From positions 186,001 to 250,000 of the forward strand of contig NZ_DJKE01000005.1 of NCBI RefSeq assembly GCF_002434505.1: a stretch of 64,000 nucleotides of DNA. Reading direction: 5' to 3'. The position numbers were made by a program, and so were the translations under genes. Source of the stretch: Brevundimonas sp. UBA6550 (GTDB lineage Bacteria > Pseudomonadota > Alphaproteobacteria > Caulobacterales > Caulobacteraceae). Under the pieces are notes generated by a model. The model worked only from the letters and a program-made list of their open reading frames with translations. It was not told the origin of the DNA and made no database searches. Position 1 is the stretch's first letter. The number at the start of each line of letters is the position of its first letter. Of the stretch, positions 7,966 to 17,158 are shown in pieces.

Positions 7966-8322
7966 GTCTCTGCCTCCTTTGGGCAAGGGTTGCAGGCACG
8001 CGAACCGCGCGCCTGAAACCCTGCCCGTCGGCGAGACCGGGGTAGCAAGGGCCAGGGCGGACCGGCCGGAGGGGGATCGCCCGACCTGCACAAGCCTGAC
8101 CGTGATGATTGGCATGACGCCCTTCGCCTGCGCGGAAGGTCGGGGAGACCGGCCGGGCCGGCGGCGAAGCCGCTTTACCCTGGCCTGCGCGAGGGCGTCG
8201 CCCTTAGCTCTTGGCGGCGGCGTCGCCGGCGCGGTCGCGCGCCTCCAGACCTGAAGCGTCGCAAGGGCGTGGCGCGGACACTTTGCGCCCGGCCGATTGT
8301 CGCGCCGGGATCTCCGGCGGCC
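7966..8322. other. Gene-free stretch between parB and the VOC gene
   Basis: About 357 bases with no open frame that looks like a protein. The part next to 7965 holds the parB leader and ribosome site. The rest is GC-rich with several GGCG/CGCC runs and no clear promoter, hairpin with T-tract or repeat that I could identify. It may be the decayed edge of the backbone where the metal cargo was inserted. Confidence 0.4.
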
Positions 8323-8682
8323 TCAGTTTTGTATCAGTCGAAGCAGCGTTCCGTCGGGATCGATCAGGGCGCCCACCCAGCCGCCCCAGTCCTCGACCCT
8401 CGGCGCATGCAGGCGCGGCTGGCCCCAGCAGGTTTCGGCGAGTCCCGTCGACTTGCAGATCTCATAGAAAGTGTCGAGATCGTCCAGTCGCAGGCAGCAG
8501 CTGAAGTCGTTGGTCGACGGGTCGAGGTCGGGATGGGGGAAGAACTCCAGCGTCAGTTCGCCACGCGTCAGGATCATCCAGCCGTCGTCGCGCCAACCCT
8601 GGACGAAGCCAAGGGCGATGTAGAAGCGCGAGGTCGCTTCGAAGTCGCGGGACGGGAGGTTGGGGGTTGCGTGATCGCTCAT
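8323..8682 (-). CDS. VOC-superfamily protein (bleomycin-resistance-like)
   Basis: 119 residues, a single vicinal-oxygen-chelate unit pair: SRDFEATSRFYIALGF at the start, LEFFPHPDLD and CCLRLDDLDTFY in the middle and ALIDPDGTLLRLIQN at the end. This is the size and pattern of bleomycin-binding (Ble-type) proteins, which sequester the antibiotic as dimers, but VOC proteins also include glyoxalases and metal-carbon lyases. It is the last gene of the minus-strand mer-like operon, 9 bases after the GDCCVxC gene. A role in metal or organometal handling is possible but is inference from position. Confidence 0.8.
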   Translation of the reverse strand: MSDHATPNLPSRDFEATSRFYIALGFVQGWRDDGWMILTRGELTLEFFPHPDLDPSTNDFSCCLRLDDLDTFYEICKSTGLAETCWGQPRLHAPRVEDWGGWVGALIDPDGTLLRLIQN

Positions 8683-8691
8683 CGCGCCAGA

Positions 8692-8910
8692 CTAAGCGCA
8701 GCAACCCTTTCCATCCACCTGGATCGGCGGACAGGGCACGTCGGCGTAGGAGCAGAAGACGCAACAGTCACCGGCCTTGGGCTTGAGCGTTCGACCGCAG
8801 CCCAGGCAGTCATAGAAATACAGGCAGGCGTTCGTGGGCATGGTCTCGGTCGCAGAGTGGCCGCAGTGCGGGCACACCAGCGTGGACTGCAACTCCACCG
8901 CGGCCGTCAT
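8692..8910 (-). CDS. GDCCVxC-domain small cysteine-rich protein
   Basis: 72 residues with ten cysteines: CPHCGH near the N terminus, CLGCG in the middle, then the family signature GDCCVFCSY at residues 48-56 followed by VPCPPIQ, and a terminal GKGCC. This is a small family found mainly beside mercury-transport genes; some members contain selenocysteine, but here all signature positions are ordinary Cys codons. The ATG at 8910 overlaps the merT-like stop by 4 bases. Thiol binding of metal ions in the cytoplasm is a reasonable inference. Confidence 0.83.
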   Translation of the reverse strand: MTAAVELQSTLVCPHCGHSATETMPTNACLYFYDCLGCGRTLKPKAGDCCVFCSYADVPCPPIQVDGKGCCA

Positions 8911-9296
8911 CGGGCCACCGCCAGGCGGGGCAGCGCCCACGGCTCGATGATGGGTTGCCAGGCCAGAGACAGCGTGACCAGCACCGTGGCCGCCACGAGC
9001 AGCCAGAACGCCACACGCGACGGCCGCCGGCACGACGCATCGCGGCGACATCGCTGGCGCCGCCGCCAGTGAAGCGCCCATCCTGCGAGCAAGGCCGCGA
9101 TCGCGACGAGCGTCAGCCAGCCGCGCATCCCGGCGATCACCGCCGCTCCCGCGAACGTGACCCCTGCGAGCGAGAGCGCGAGCGGCAGGACGCAACAGGC
9201 GGCCCAAGCGAACAGGGACGCGGCGGCGCCGGCGGCGGCTGACACGCTGACCGCCATCTCCGGAACGTTTCCGTTTTTGTTTTCTGGCGCGTCCAT
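8907..9296 (-). CDS. merT: MerT-like mercuric ion transporter
   Basis: 129-residue inner-membrane protein with three hydrophobic segments (about residues 25-50, 55-77 and 95-112). The vicinal pair C34-C35 in the first helix and C83/C89 in the cytoplasmic loop, six residues apart, match the MerT arrangement (Cys pair in TM1, C76/C82 in the loop). MerT moves Hg(II) inward, normally to a reductase. It is the first gene of an operon with the GDCCVxC and VOC genes, divergent from merR. No merP or merA is present nearby, so the fate of the imported metal is unclear. Confidence 0.78.
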   Translation of the reverse strand: MDAPENKNGNVPEMAVSVSAAAGAAASLFAWAACCVLPLALSLAGVTFAGAAVIAGMRGWLTLVAIAALLAGWALHWRRRQRCRRDASCRRPSRVAFWLLVAATVLVTLSLAWQPIIEPWALPRLAVAR

Positions 9297-9322
9297 GGCT
9301 TTCCCTCGCTCGATCGATCGCT

Positions 9323-9353
9323 AGGATGCAACCCGTAGCGGCTACGGGATCAA
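9323..9353 (-). promoter_or_regulatory. MerR-controlled promoter of the merT operon
   Basis: On the minus strand TTGATC (-35, 9353-9348) and CATCCT (-10, 9328-9323) are 19 bases apart, the over-long spacer typical of MerR-activated promoters. The spacer contains a perfect 7-3-7 dyad, CCCGTAG / CTACGGG (9332-9338 and 9342-9348), placed as in known mer operators. merR starts 7 bases beyond the -35 on the other strand, so MerR probably also controls itself. Confidence 0.83.
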
Positions 9354-9359
9354 GCGGAA

Positions 9360-9800
9360 ATGTCGGCGAGTGTCTTGACGATCGGAAAGTTGGCGGCGGG
9401 CGCTGGCGTGAACCTCGAAACGGTGCGCTACTACGAAGGCATCGGCCTGATGCCGAAGCCGGGCCGCACCCGCGGCGGCCACCGCAGCTATGACCCCGAA
9501 CATCTCGAGAGGCTGCGGTTCATTCGCCGCTCGCGGGAGCTGGGATTCGGCGTCGACGCCATTCGCAAGCTGATCGCGCTTAGCGAACCGGGCCTGCAAG
9601 CCTGCGCCCAGATCAGGGACCTTGCGAGCGAGCATGTCGCCGGCATCGACGCCAGGATCGCCGACCTTCAAAGATTGCGGGGTGTGCTCCAGCAAGCGGT
9701 CGACGCCTGCGAGGCGGGCCGGCGAATCCACTGCCCGGTCATCGCCGAACTCGGCTCATCGGAGCCGGCGAGGGCCTTGCTCCAGACCCGTCGATCTTGA
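9360..9800 (+). CDS. merR: MerR-family regulator, mercury type
   Basis: 146 residues. N-terminal winged HTH (LTIGKLAAGAGVNLETVRYYEGIGLM, residues 6-31), a long dimerisation helix (about 80-117), and cysteines C82, C117 and C125. Mercury-sensing MerR of Tn501 uses C82, C117 and C126, so the first two match exactly and the metal loop is one residue shorter. It is divergent from the merT operon, with a MerR-type operator between. Control of merT is strongly supported. The downstream cus operon starts only 34 bases after its stop, so it might be co-transcribed. Confidence 0.88.
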   Translation: MSASVLTIGKLAAGAGVNLETVRYYEGIGLMPKPGRTRGGHRSYDPEHLERLRFIRRSRELGFGVDAIRKLIALSEPGLQACAQIRDLASEHVAGIDARIADLQRLRGVLQQAVDACEAGRRIHCPVIAELGSSEPARALLQTRRS

Positions 9801-9834
9801 CTCGGCATGGCGTGAGGAGCCTAGTCGGGTTCGC

Positions 9835-10218
9835 ATGTGGGCCCTGATCCGCTCCCTTCTCGTCGCCTTGGCCCTGACCGGCTTCGTCGGTCAGACGACG
9901 GCGCATGCGACCCCTTCGCCCCCGATGACGCCGGCGACGGCGACCACGATGGACATGTCGGACTGCTGTCCGGACTGCCCCGAAACGGCCGCGCCGGTTT
10001 CTGACCCGTCCTCCAAGTCCAAGGCGCCGTGCCGGGACATGAGCTCCGCCTGCCTCGCCAAGGTCGGCTGCGCCGGCCTGGCCGTTCCCTTCCCCGGCCC
10101 GGCGGCGCTGGCCGCCCCGTTTCCCCCACATCGTCTGGCCGTCCTGCGTCCGGCCGACACCGACCGCGACGGAGTCGGTCCGCCGCCGCTGCAAGGTCCT
10201 CCAAAGCCCCAGGCCTGA
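9835..10218 (+). CDS. Small exported cysteine-containing protein of the cus operon
   Basis: 127 residues with an N-terminal signal peptide (MWALIRSLLVALALTGFVGQTTAHA). The mature part has a CCPDC cluster near residues 44-48 and cysteines at 66, 73 and 79, then a proline-rich tail. Small exported proteins of this kind commonly precede the outer-membrane gene in alphaproteobacterial heavy-metal RND operons. A comparable gene precedes czcC in this window at 23449-23796. Periplasmic metal binding or sensing is plausible; I recognise no named family. Confidence 0.7.
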   Translation: MWALIRSLLVALALTGFVGQTTAHATPSPPMTPATATTMDMSDCCPDCPETAAPVSDPSSKSKAPCRDMSSACLAKVGCAGLAVPFPGPAALAAPFPPHRLAVLRPADTDRDGVGPPPLQGPPKPQA

Positions 10219-10310
10219 AGCCACGCCCTGAACGACTGCCGACGCCGTCTGGCGTCGCGCCGCCGTCCGTCGCGCTCGCTCGAGCCTCGTCAACTTTCGG
10301 ACCTTGACCC

Positions 10311-11585
10311 ATGTCGAACCCCATTTGGCCGACCGCGCCAGGCGTCGCGCCGCGCCGCGCCGGCCTCGCGGCGAGCCTGATCGCCCTGCTCCACGCGTCC
10401 GGGCCCGCCCTCGCCGACCCCCTTACGTTCGACCAGGCCCTGACCCGGGCCGAGTCGGCGCCGGATCTGAGAGCCAGCGACCTGGAGGTCGCAGCCGCCC
10501 GCTCCGGCGCCGACGCGGCCGGACGACTGCCGGACCCGGAGTTGACCTTCGGCGTCGACAATTTTCCGGTGTCGGGTCCGATGGCCGGCCGCTTCGGCGA
10601 CGACGAGATGACCATGGCCCGCATCGGCCTGATGCAGAGCGTGCCGAGCGGCGAGCGGCGGCGCGCCGAACGCGCGGTCGCCGACGCCGACATCGGCGTG
10701 GCCGAGGCCCGGGCGGGCATCGCCCGGCGCGACGTCCGCCTCGCGGCGGGGCTGGCCTGGATCGACCTGCACTACGCCGACCGCAAGCGCCGCGCGGTCG
10801 AAGAGGTCCTGGCGACCCTGGAGCCGCTGTGGGAGGCCGCCCCCGCCGGCGTCGCCTCGGGCGCCGACCGGCCGGCGACGGGGCTGGCGCCCGTCCGCCT
10901 CAGGGCCGCCCTGGAAGATCGACTCGCGGGCCTGCGGGCCGACGAGGCCCGGGCGCGCGCTGAGGTGACCCGCTGGACTGACGATCCCGCGCCCACGACC
11001 GCCGGGACGCCGCCTCACGTCGAGGTCGATCCTGCGACCCTGCGGGCCGCCCTGGACCGCCTGCCGATGCTGCAGGCCTACGCCGCGGCGGGCACGCGCG
11101 CCGACGCCGATGTCGCCATGGCCCAGGCCGGGCAAAGGCCCGACTGGGCGTTCGAGGTCGAGTACGGCCGACGCGACCCGATGTTCGGCGACATGGTCTC
11201 GGTCGGCGCGCGTGTCAGGTTGCCTCTGTTCGCCGACCAGCGACAGGCTCCGGTGATCGCGGCCCGGTCCGCCGACGCCGCCCGGGTCCGTGTCGAGCGC
11301 GAGGCCGCGCTGCGGACGCTGCGGGCTCAGCTCGAGAGCGACCTCGCAGACCATGTCATGCATCACGACCAATGGCTGAGGGCGCGGGACGTGGTCCTGC
11401 CTGACGCCCTGCGGCGCGCGGACCTGGAGACCGCCAGCTACGGCGCGGGCCGCGCCGGGATCGGCGAGGTGCTGGAAGCCTTCACCGCCGTCGCCGACGC
11501 CCGCCTGGAGGCGTTGGACCGCGAGGCCGCCGTGGCCCGCGACGCCGTGCGGCTCACGCTCATCTATGGGAGCGCCGATCAATGA
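10311..11585 (+). CDS. cusC: CusC-like outer-membrane efflux channel
   Basis: 424 residues, TolC/OEP superfamily. The signal peptide ends at about GPALA-DP (residues 34-35) with no lipobox, so it is not lipidated. Repeated alpha-helical halves with the typical DPELTFGVDNFPVSG segment (residues 78-92) and LPLFADQRQ (about 305) are visible. It forms the outer duct of the tripartite Cu(I)/Ag(I) pump with CusB and CusA. The stop overlaps the cusB start by 4 bases (ATGA). Confidence 0.9.
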   Translation: MSNPIWPTAPGVAPRRAGLAASLIALLHASGPALADPLTFDQALTRAESAPDLRASDLEVAAARSGADAAGRLPDPELTFGVDNFPVSGPMAGRFGDDEMTMARIGLMQSVPSGERRRAERAVADADIGVAEARAGIARRDVRLAAGLAWIDLHYADRKRRAVEEVLATLEPLWEAAPAGVASGADRPATGLAPVRLRAALEDRLAGLRADEARARAEVTRWTDDPAPTTAGTPPHVEVDPATLRAALDRLPMLQAYAAAGTRADADVAMAQAGQRPDWAFEVEYGRRDPMFGDMVSVGARVRLPLFADQRQAPVIAARSADAARVRVEREAALRTLRAQLESDLADHVMHHDQWLRARDVVLPDALRRADLETASYGAGRAGIGEVLEAFTAVADARLEALDREAAVARDAVRLTLIYGSADQ

Positions 11586-13063
11586 CCCGCCTCATGTCCC
11601 CCCGCGCCCGGCTGGCGGCGGCGGCCGTCCTGTTGCTCGCCGTCGGCCTGGGCGGCGGCCTGCTGGCCGGCCGATGGCTGCCGGCCGCCAAGGCGCCGAC
11701 CGCCGCCTCGGGCGACGGCCGCGCCGTGCTCTACTGGTACGATCCCATGGTCCCGGACCAGCATTTCGACGCACCTGGCAAATCGCCCTTCATGGATATG
11801 CAGCTGGTTCCTCGCTACGCCGACGAGGCCGGCGCGGCGCCGGGCGTCCGCATCGACCCGTCCCGAATTCAGGCCTTGGGCGTCCGCTTCGCCACGGCGC
11901 GACAAGGTCGGCTGGCGGACGATCTGACCGCCACCGCCGTGGTCGATTTCAACCAGCGCGACATCGCCGTCGTCCAGGTCCGAGCCGCCGGATTCGTGCA
12001 GCGGACCTACAATCGCGCGCCCGGCGACATCATCGTCGCCGGGGCGCCGCTGGCCGATCTGCTCGTCCCGGACTGGGGCGGGGCCCAGACCGAGTATCTG
12101 GCGGTGCGGCGCAGCGGCGACGATCGCCTGATCGAGGCGGCGCGCCAGCGCCTGGTGCTGCTGGGCATGCCCGAGAGCCTGATCACTTCGGTCGAGCGGA
12201 GCGGCCGGCCGCGCACCGTCATCACCGTCACCAGTCCCATCGGCGGCGTGATCCGCACCTTGGGCGTCCGGTCTGGCATGAGCGTCCCGGCGGGCGCGAC
12301 CCTGGCTGAGATCAACGGCCTGTCGACGGTCTGGCTCAACGCCGCCGTTCCTGAAGCCCTAGCCGGCCGCCTGCGCACCGGTCAGATGGTGGACGTCACG
12401 CTCGCCGCCTTCCCGGGCGAGCGGTTCACCGGTCGTCTCACGGCTCTGCTGCCCGAGGTGGCCGGCGAGAGTCGCACGGTCACCGGGCGCGTCGAACTCG
12501 CCAACCGTGGCGGCCGGCTGCGGCCGGGGATGTTCGGCCAGATCGCCCTCGGCGGTGGCGGAACTGACGCCCTGGTCGTCCCTTCCGAAGCGGTGATCCG
12601 CACCGGAACCCGTACGCTGGTCATGCTGGCCGAGCCGGGCGGGCGGTTCCGCCCGGCCGAGGTCCGTATCGGCCGCGAGGCCGCCGGCCAGAGCGAAGTC
12701 CTCGCCGGCCTCGCCGAAGGGGAGCGGGTGGTGGCCTCCGGCCAGTTCCTGATCGATTCCGAAGCCAGCCTCTCAGGGGTCGAGGCGCGGCCGATCGGAT
12801 CGCCCGGCGCCGCGACGGCGGCGGCCGCTCCGACAGTCCACCAGACGACGGGACGGGTCGAAGCCTTGACGCCCGGGTCAATCACCATTTCGCATCCGCC
12901 GATCGCCAGCTTGAACTGGCCGGCCATGACCATGGCCTTCGACCTTCCCGACGCCGCCCGTACGCGCGGCCTGGCCGTCGGCGACCGGGTCCGCCTCGAC
13001 TTCGAGCTGAAGGCCGGCAAGGCGACGATCCTGCGTCTCACCCCCGTCGAGGCCAGACCGTGA
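11582..13063 (+). CDS. cusB: CusB-like membrane-fusion protein with fused C-terminal CusF domain
   Basis: 493 residues. An N-terminal membrane anchor ([21 protein letters not shown]) is followed by the methionine-containing segment [29 protein letters not shown] (about residues 50-78), the metal-acquisition site typical of CusB. Barrel-sandwich and beta-barrel domains follow to about residue 405. The last 70 residues are an extra CusF-type fold, with [18 protein letters not shown] carrying the H, W and paired M residues that bind Cu(I)/Ag(I). It bridges CusC and CusA in the periplasm. Overlaps cusA by 4 bases. Confidence 0.91.
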   Translation: MTRLMSPRARLAAAAVLLLAVGLGGGLLAGRWLPAAKAPTAASGDGRAVLYWYDPMVPDQHFDAPGKSPFMDMQLVPRYADEAGAAPGVRIDPSRIQALGVRFATARQGRLADDLTATAVVDFNQRDIAVVQVRAAGFVQRTYNRAPGDIIVAGAPLADLLVPDWGGAQTEYLAVRRSGDDRLIEAARQRLVLLGMPESLITSVERSGRPRTVITVTSPIGGVIRTLGVRSGMSVPAGATLAEINGLSTVWLNAAVPEALAGRLRTGQMVDVTLAAFPGERFTGRLTALLPEVAGESRTVTGRVELANRGGRLRPGMFGQIALGGGGTDALVVPSEAVIRTGTRTLVMLAEPGGRFRPAEVRIGREAAGQSEVLAGLAEGERVVASGQFLIDSEASLSGVEARPIGSPGAATAAAAPTVHQTTGRVEALTPGSITISHPPIASLNWPAMTMAFDLPDAARTRGLAVGDRVRLDFELKAGKATILRLTPVEARP

Positions 13064-16000
13064 TCGCCGCCGTCATCCGCGCCTCGGTCAAGGCCCGCGT
13101 CTTCGTCCTGCTTGCGGCGCTGGCCCTACTCGCCGCCGGTCTGTGGGCCGCGCGCAGCACCCCGGTCGACGCCCTGCCGGACCTCAGCGACGTTCAGGTC
13201 GTCATCCGCACGAGCTATCCGGGCCAGGCGCCCCAGATCGTCGAGAACCAGGTCACCTATCCGTTGGCCACGACAATGATGTCCGTCCCGGGCGCGCGCA
13301 CGGTGCGCGGCTATTCCTTCTTCGGCGACAGTTTCGTCTATGTGCTGTTCGACGACGGGACCGACCTCTACTGGGCCCGCTCACGGGTGCTGGAATACCT
13401 CAACCAGGCTCAGTCCAGGTTGCCCGAGAGCGCCCGACCGGCGCTTGGGCCGGACGCCACCGGCGTGGGCTGGATCTACGAATACGCCCTGGTCGATCGG
13501 ACCGGCCGCCACGACCTGTCGCAGCTGCGGTCCCTGCAGGACTGGTTCTTGCGCTATGAGCTCAAGACCGTGCCGGGCGTAGCTGAAGTCGCCAGCGTCG
13601 GCGGCATGGTCAAGCAATACCAGGTGGTCCTCGATCCGGCCCGGCTCGCCGGCTACGGCGCCACCCACCAAGCCGTCGTCGAGGCCATCCAGCGCGCCAA
13701 TCAGGAGACCGGCGGCTCGGTGCTGGAACTGGCCGAGGCCGAATACATGGTCCGGGCCAATGGCTACCTGACCGACCTGGACGATTTCCGGGCCGTTCCG
13801 ATCCGGACGGCGGCAGGCGGCGTGCCGGTCCGGCTGGGCGACGTGGCGACGATCCAGGTCGGACCGGAGATGCGCCGCGGCATCGCCGAACTGAACGGCC
13901 AGGGTGAGGTGGCGGGTGGGATCGTGATCCTGCGCTCCGGCGAAAACGCCCGCGCCGCCATCGCCGCCGTCCGGGACAAGCTGGAAGGCCTGAAGGCGAG
14001 CCTGCCGGCCGGGGTCGAGGTGGTGACCACCTACGACCGCTCTCAGTTGATCGACCGGGCCATCGCCAATCTCAGCACCAAGCTCCTGGAAGAGTTCCTG
14101 GTCGTGGCCCTGGTCTGCGGCCTGTTTCTCTGGCATGCGCGCTCGGCCCTGGTCGCCATCCTGACCCTGCCGCTGGGGGTGCTGGCCGCCTTTCTCGTCA
14201 TGCGCGTCCAGGGCGTGGACGCCAACATCATGTCGCTAGGCGGCATCGCCATCGCCGTCGGGGCCATGGTCGATGCCGCGGTCGTGATGATCGAGAACGC
14301 TCATAAGCATATCGAGCGCTGGGAGCACGACCATCCAGACGAGCGTCTGCAAGGCGAGGCCCGCTGGCGGGTCGTCACCGACGCAGCCGCCGAGGTCGGG
14401 CCGGCGCTGTTCCTGAGCCTTGTCATCATCACCCTGTCGTTCGTGCCGGTGTTCAGCCTGCAAGCCCAGGAAGGCCGGCTGTTCGCGCCGCTGGCCTTCA
14501 CCAAGTCCTACGCAATGGCGGCGGCGGCCATCCTGTCCGTCACGCTGGTCCCGGTGCTGATGGGCTATCTGATCCGCGGCCGCATCCCGGCCGAGCGGGA
14601 AAATCCGCTGAACCGGGCGTTGACCCGAGCCTACCAACCCGCGCTGGACTGGGTGATGGGCCGACCCCGGCTGACGCTGCTGCTCGCGGCCCTGGCCTTC
14701 GCCACCACCGCCTGGCCGCTCAGCCAGCTGGGCGGCGAGTTCCTGCCCAGTATGGACGAGGGCGACCTGCTCTACATGCCCTCGGCCCTGCCCGGCCTGT
14801 CGGCGGCCAAGGCTTCGGACCTGCTGCAACAGACCGACCGGATGATCTCGACCGTGCCGGAGGTGAAGACGGTGTTCGGCAAGGCCGGGCGGGCCGAGAC
14901 GGCCACCGACCCCGCGCCGCTGGAGATGTTCGAGACCACCATCCAGTTCAAGCCGCGCGATCAGTGGCGGCCGGGCATGACGCCAGAGAAGCTGGTCGAG
15001 GAGCTTGACCGCGCCGTCCAGGTTCCGGGGCTGGCCAATGTCTGGGTGCCTCCGATCCGCAACCGCATTGATATGCTGGCGACCGGCATCAAGAGCCCCA
15101 TCGGAGTGAAGGTTTCTGGGGCCGATCTGGCCGAGATCGACCGGATCGCCGCCGAGGTGGAACGGGCGGCCAAGGGCGTGCCGGGCGTGAGCTCCGCCTT
15201 GGCCGAGCGGCTGACCGGCGGCCGCTATATCGATGTCGACATCGACCGCGCCGCCGCCGCGCGCTACGGCCTCAACATCGCCGACGTGCAGTCCATCGTC
15301 GCCGGCGCCATCGGCGGCGAGACCATCGGACAGACCATCGAGGGACTCGCCCGCTACCCCATCAACGTCCGGTATCCGCGCGAACTGCGCGACAGCCTCG
15401 AAGGGCTGCGCGCCTTGTCTGTGCTGACGCCGTCAGGACAGCAGATCACGCTCGGCACGGTCGCCGAGGTCCGGATCGCTGACGGTCCGCCGATGCTGAA
15501 GACCGAGAACGGCCGGCCATCGACATGGGTCTACGTCGACGTCCGCGGGCGCGACCTGGCGTCGGTCGTTTCCGACCTCAGGACGGCCGTGGCCCGGGAC
15601 GTGCGGTTCTCTCCCGGGGTCAGCGTCGCCTATGCCGGGCAGTTCGAGTACCTGCAGCGGGCCGCGGCGCGGCTGATGATCGTCGTGCCCGCGACCCTGC
15701 TGATCATCTTCGTCCTGCTCTACGTGACCTTCGGCCGACTCGACGAGGCCGCCCTCATCATGGGAACCCTGCCGTTCGCCCTGACCGGCGGAATCTGGAT
15801 CCTCTATTTGCTGGGCTATCACCAGTCTGTCGCCACCGGTGTGGGGTTCATCGCCCTCGCCGGGGTTTCGGCGGAGTTCGGCGTGGTCATGCTGATCTAC
15901 CTCAAACATGCTCTGGCCGACCGGGGGCCTTCGCCCTCGCCGGACCAGGTCGCCGAGGCCGTGCGCGAAGGCGCGCTGCTGCGGGTGCGCCCCAAGGCCA

Positions 16001-16209
16001 TGACGGTCGCGGTGATCCTCGCCGGCCTCTTCCCCATCCTGGTCGGCCACGGCGCCGGCTCGGAGGTCATGAGCCGCATCGCGGCGCCCATGATCGGCGG
16101 CATGCTGACCGCCCCCCTGCTCTCGATGCTGGTGATCCCCGCGGCCTACCTGCTCCTGAGACGCCGATCGTCCCCCTCCACTGCTTCAATCCAAGGAGAC
16201 ACCCCTTGA
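13060..16209 (+). CDS. cusA: CusA-like heavy-metal RND pump
   Basis: 1049 residues with twelve membrane helices, the normal HME-RND length. The helix-4 sequence [24 protein letters not shown] (about residues 390-413) is the Cu/Ag (HME4) signature and differs from the Co/Zn/Cd type seen in the second RND pump of this window. [16 protein letters not shown] (about 560) and [21 protein letters not shown] (about 665) are other Cus-type landmarks. It uses proton import to expel Cu(I)/Ag(I) through CusC. The start is the GTG at 13060, overlapping the cusB stop. Confidence 0.94.
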   Translation: MIAAVIRASVKARVFVLLAALALLAAGLWAARSTPVDALPDLSDVQVVIRTSYPGQAPQIVENQVTYPLATTMMSVPGARTVRGYSFFGDSFVYVLFDDGTDLYWARSRVLEYLNQAQSRLPESARPALGPDATGVGWIYEYALVDRTGRHDLSQLRSLQDWFLRYELKTVPGVAEVASVGGMVKQYQVVLDPARLAGYGATHQAVVEAIQRANQETGGSVLELAEAEYMVRANGYLTDLDDFRAVPIRTAAGGVPVRLGDVATIQVGPEMRRGIAELNGQGEVAGGIVILRSGENARAAIAAVRDKLEGLKASLPAGVEVVTTYDRSQLIDRAIANLSTKLLEEFLVVALVCGLFLWHARSALVAILTLPLGVLAAFLVMRVQGVDANIMSLGGIAIAVGAMVDAAVVMIENAHKHIERWEHDHPDERLQGEARWRVVTDAAAEVGPALFLSLVIITLSFVPVFSLQAQEGRLFAPLAFTKSYAMAAAAILSVTLVPVLMGYLIRGRIPAERENPLNRALTRAYQPALDWVMGRPRLTLLLAALAFATTAWPLSQLGGEFLPSMDEGDLLYMPSALPGLSAAKASDLLQQTDRMISTVPEVKTVFGKAGRAETATDPAPLEMFETTIQFKPRDQWRPGMTPEKLVEELDRAVQVPGLANVWVPPIRNRIDMLATGIKSPIGVKVSGADLAEIDRIAAEVERAAKGVPGVSSALAERLTGGRYIDVDIDRAAAARYGLNIADVQSIVAGAIGGETIGQTIEGLARYPINVRYPRELRDSLEGLRALSVLTPSGQQITLGTVAEVRIADGPPMLKTENGRPSTWVYVDVRGRDLASVVSDLRTAVARDVRFSPGVSVAYAGQFEYLQRAAARLMIVVPATLLIIFVLLYVTFGRLDEAALIMGTLPFALTGGIWILYLLGYHQSVATGVGFIALAGVSAEFGVVMLIYLKHALADRGPSPSPDQVAEAVREGALLRVRPKAMTVAVILAGLFPILVGHGAGSEVMSRIAAPMIGGMLTAPLLSMLVIPAAYLLLRRRSSPSTASIQGDTP

Positions 16210-16571
16210 AGCGCTTTCTGACCCTCACCGCCTTCGCCTCGACCGCCTTGCTCGCTGCCTGCGGCCAGCCGACCGAACCGGCGCCAGACACCGCCGCGCC
16301 CGCCGAGGACGCAGCAATGGCGCCCATGGCGCCGACCCCCGCCGCGCAGACGACCGGCCACGGAACCGGTGTCGTAACCGCCGTCGATCCTGCAGCCGGG
16401 ACCGTCACGCTCGACCATGGCCCAATTCCGGAGGTGGGCTGGCCGGCCATGACGATGGGCTTCAAGGCGGATCCGGCGCTACTGGCGACGGTCAAGACCG
16501 GCGACCGGGTCCGCTTCGACCTGGTGATCAAGGGCGGGACCAGCGAGATCACCGCCATCCGTCCGGAATAG
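16206..16571 (+). CDS. cusF: CusF-like periplasmic metallochaperone, lipoprotein
   Basis: 121 residues from a TTG whose last bases form the cusA stop (TTGA overlap), with GGAGA upstream. The N terminus [20 protein letters not shown] is a lipoprotein signal (LLAAC, Cys19), so it is membrane-anchored, unlike soluble E. coli CusF. The CusF fold contains [20 protein letters not shown], with the His, Trp and Met-x-Met ligands for Cu(I)/Ag(I). It duplicates the domain fused to CusB in the same operon. It should hand metal to CusB. Confidence 0.9.
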   Translation: MKRFLTLTAFASTALLAACGQPTEPAPDTAAPAEDAAMAPMAPTPAAQTTGHGTGVVTAVDPAAGTVTLDHGPIPEVGWPAMTMGFKADPALLATVKTGDRVRFDLVIKGGTSEITAIRPE

Positions 16572-16597
16572 ACCGGTCCGGGTCGGTCAAGGTCGGT

Positions 16598-16630
16598 CGT
16601 CGCCGCGACATCACGGACGTCGCGGCGACG
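16598..16630. terminator. Strong hairpin after cusF
   Basis: Perfect 12-bp arms CGTCGCCGCGAC (16598-16609) and GTCGCGGCGACG (16619-16630) around a 9-base loop, 27 bases after the cusF stop. There is no T-tract, so it is either a factor-assisted terminator or a processing/stability element separating cusCBAF from the DUF411 gene. Confidence 0.6.
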
Positions 16631-16677
16631 ACGCGCCCCGCCTAGAGTCATCCTTGTCAGCCTCTCAAGGAAGTCCG

Positions 16678-17139
16678 ATGTCATCCATCTTCCTGTCACG
16701 CAGAGTCCTGCTGGCCGCTGCGCCGGCTCTCACTGCCGCTGGAACCGCTTGGGCCGCACCCGAGAATCGGTTGACCGCCTACAAGACGCCCTGGTGCGGC
16801 TGCTGCGGCGGCTGGATCAGCCACATGCGTCAAGCCGGTTGGACGGTCGAGGTCATCGAGCATGAGGACCTCGCGCCGATCCGGGCCCGACACGGGATCC
16901 CGGATCGATTGGCCTCCTGCCACACGGCCGTCGTCGGCGCCTATGCGGTCGAGGGTCATGTGCCGGCCGGCGACGTCGATCGCTTGCTGCGTGAACGCCC
17001 GGCTGCTCGCGCCCTGAGCGCCCCCGGCATGCCCGCCGGCTCGCCGGGCATGGAGGCCGCAGGACGCGAGCCCTACACCACGATGCTGATCCTCAACGAC
17101 GGTTCCACCCGGGTGTTTGGACGGCACAACGGCGCCTGA
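16678..17139 (+). CDS. DUF411 exported metal-binding protein
   Basis: 153 residues from the ATG at 16678 (AAGGAAG 6 bases upstream). Signal peptide with a twin-arginine-like start, LSRRVLLAAAPALTAAGTAWA. The DUF411 core begins YKTPWCGCCGGWISHMRQAGW (residues 36-56), a thioredoxin-like CxxC context, and continues with SCHTAVVGAYAVEGHVP. Family members are found in copper, silver and arsenic resistance clusters and are thought to bind Cu(I) in the periplasm. Its position after cusF fits copper handling. Confidence 0.85.
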   Translation: MSSIFLSRRVLLAAAPALTAAGTAWAAPENRLTAYKTPWCGCCGGWISHMRQAGWTVEVIEHEDLAPIRARHGIPDRLASCHTAVVGAYAVEGHVPAGDVDRLLRERPAARALSAPGMPAGSPGMEAAGREPYTTMLILNDGSTRVFGRHNGA

Positions 17140-17158
17140 CCCTCCGTCGGCGAGCGGG

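Noticed and set aside
9797..9821. TTGACT-19-TAGTCG at the merR stop as a MerR/CueR-type promoter for the cus operon
   Set aside because: The spacing is right, but there is no convincing dyad in the spacer and the -10 is poor, so it is not listed as a feature.
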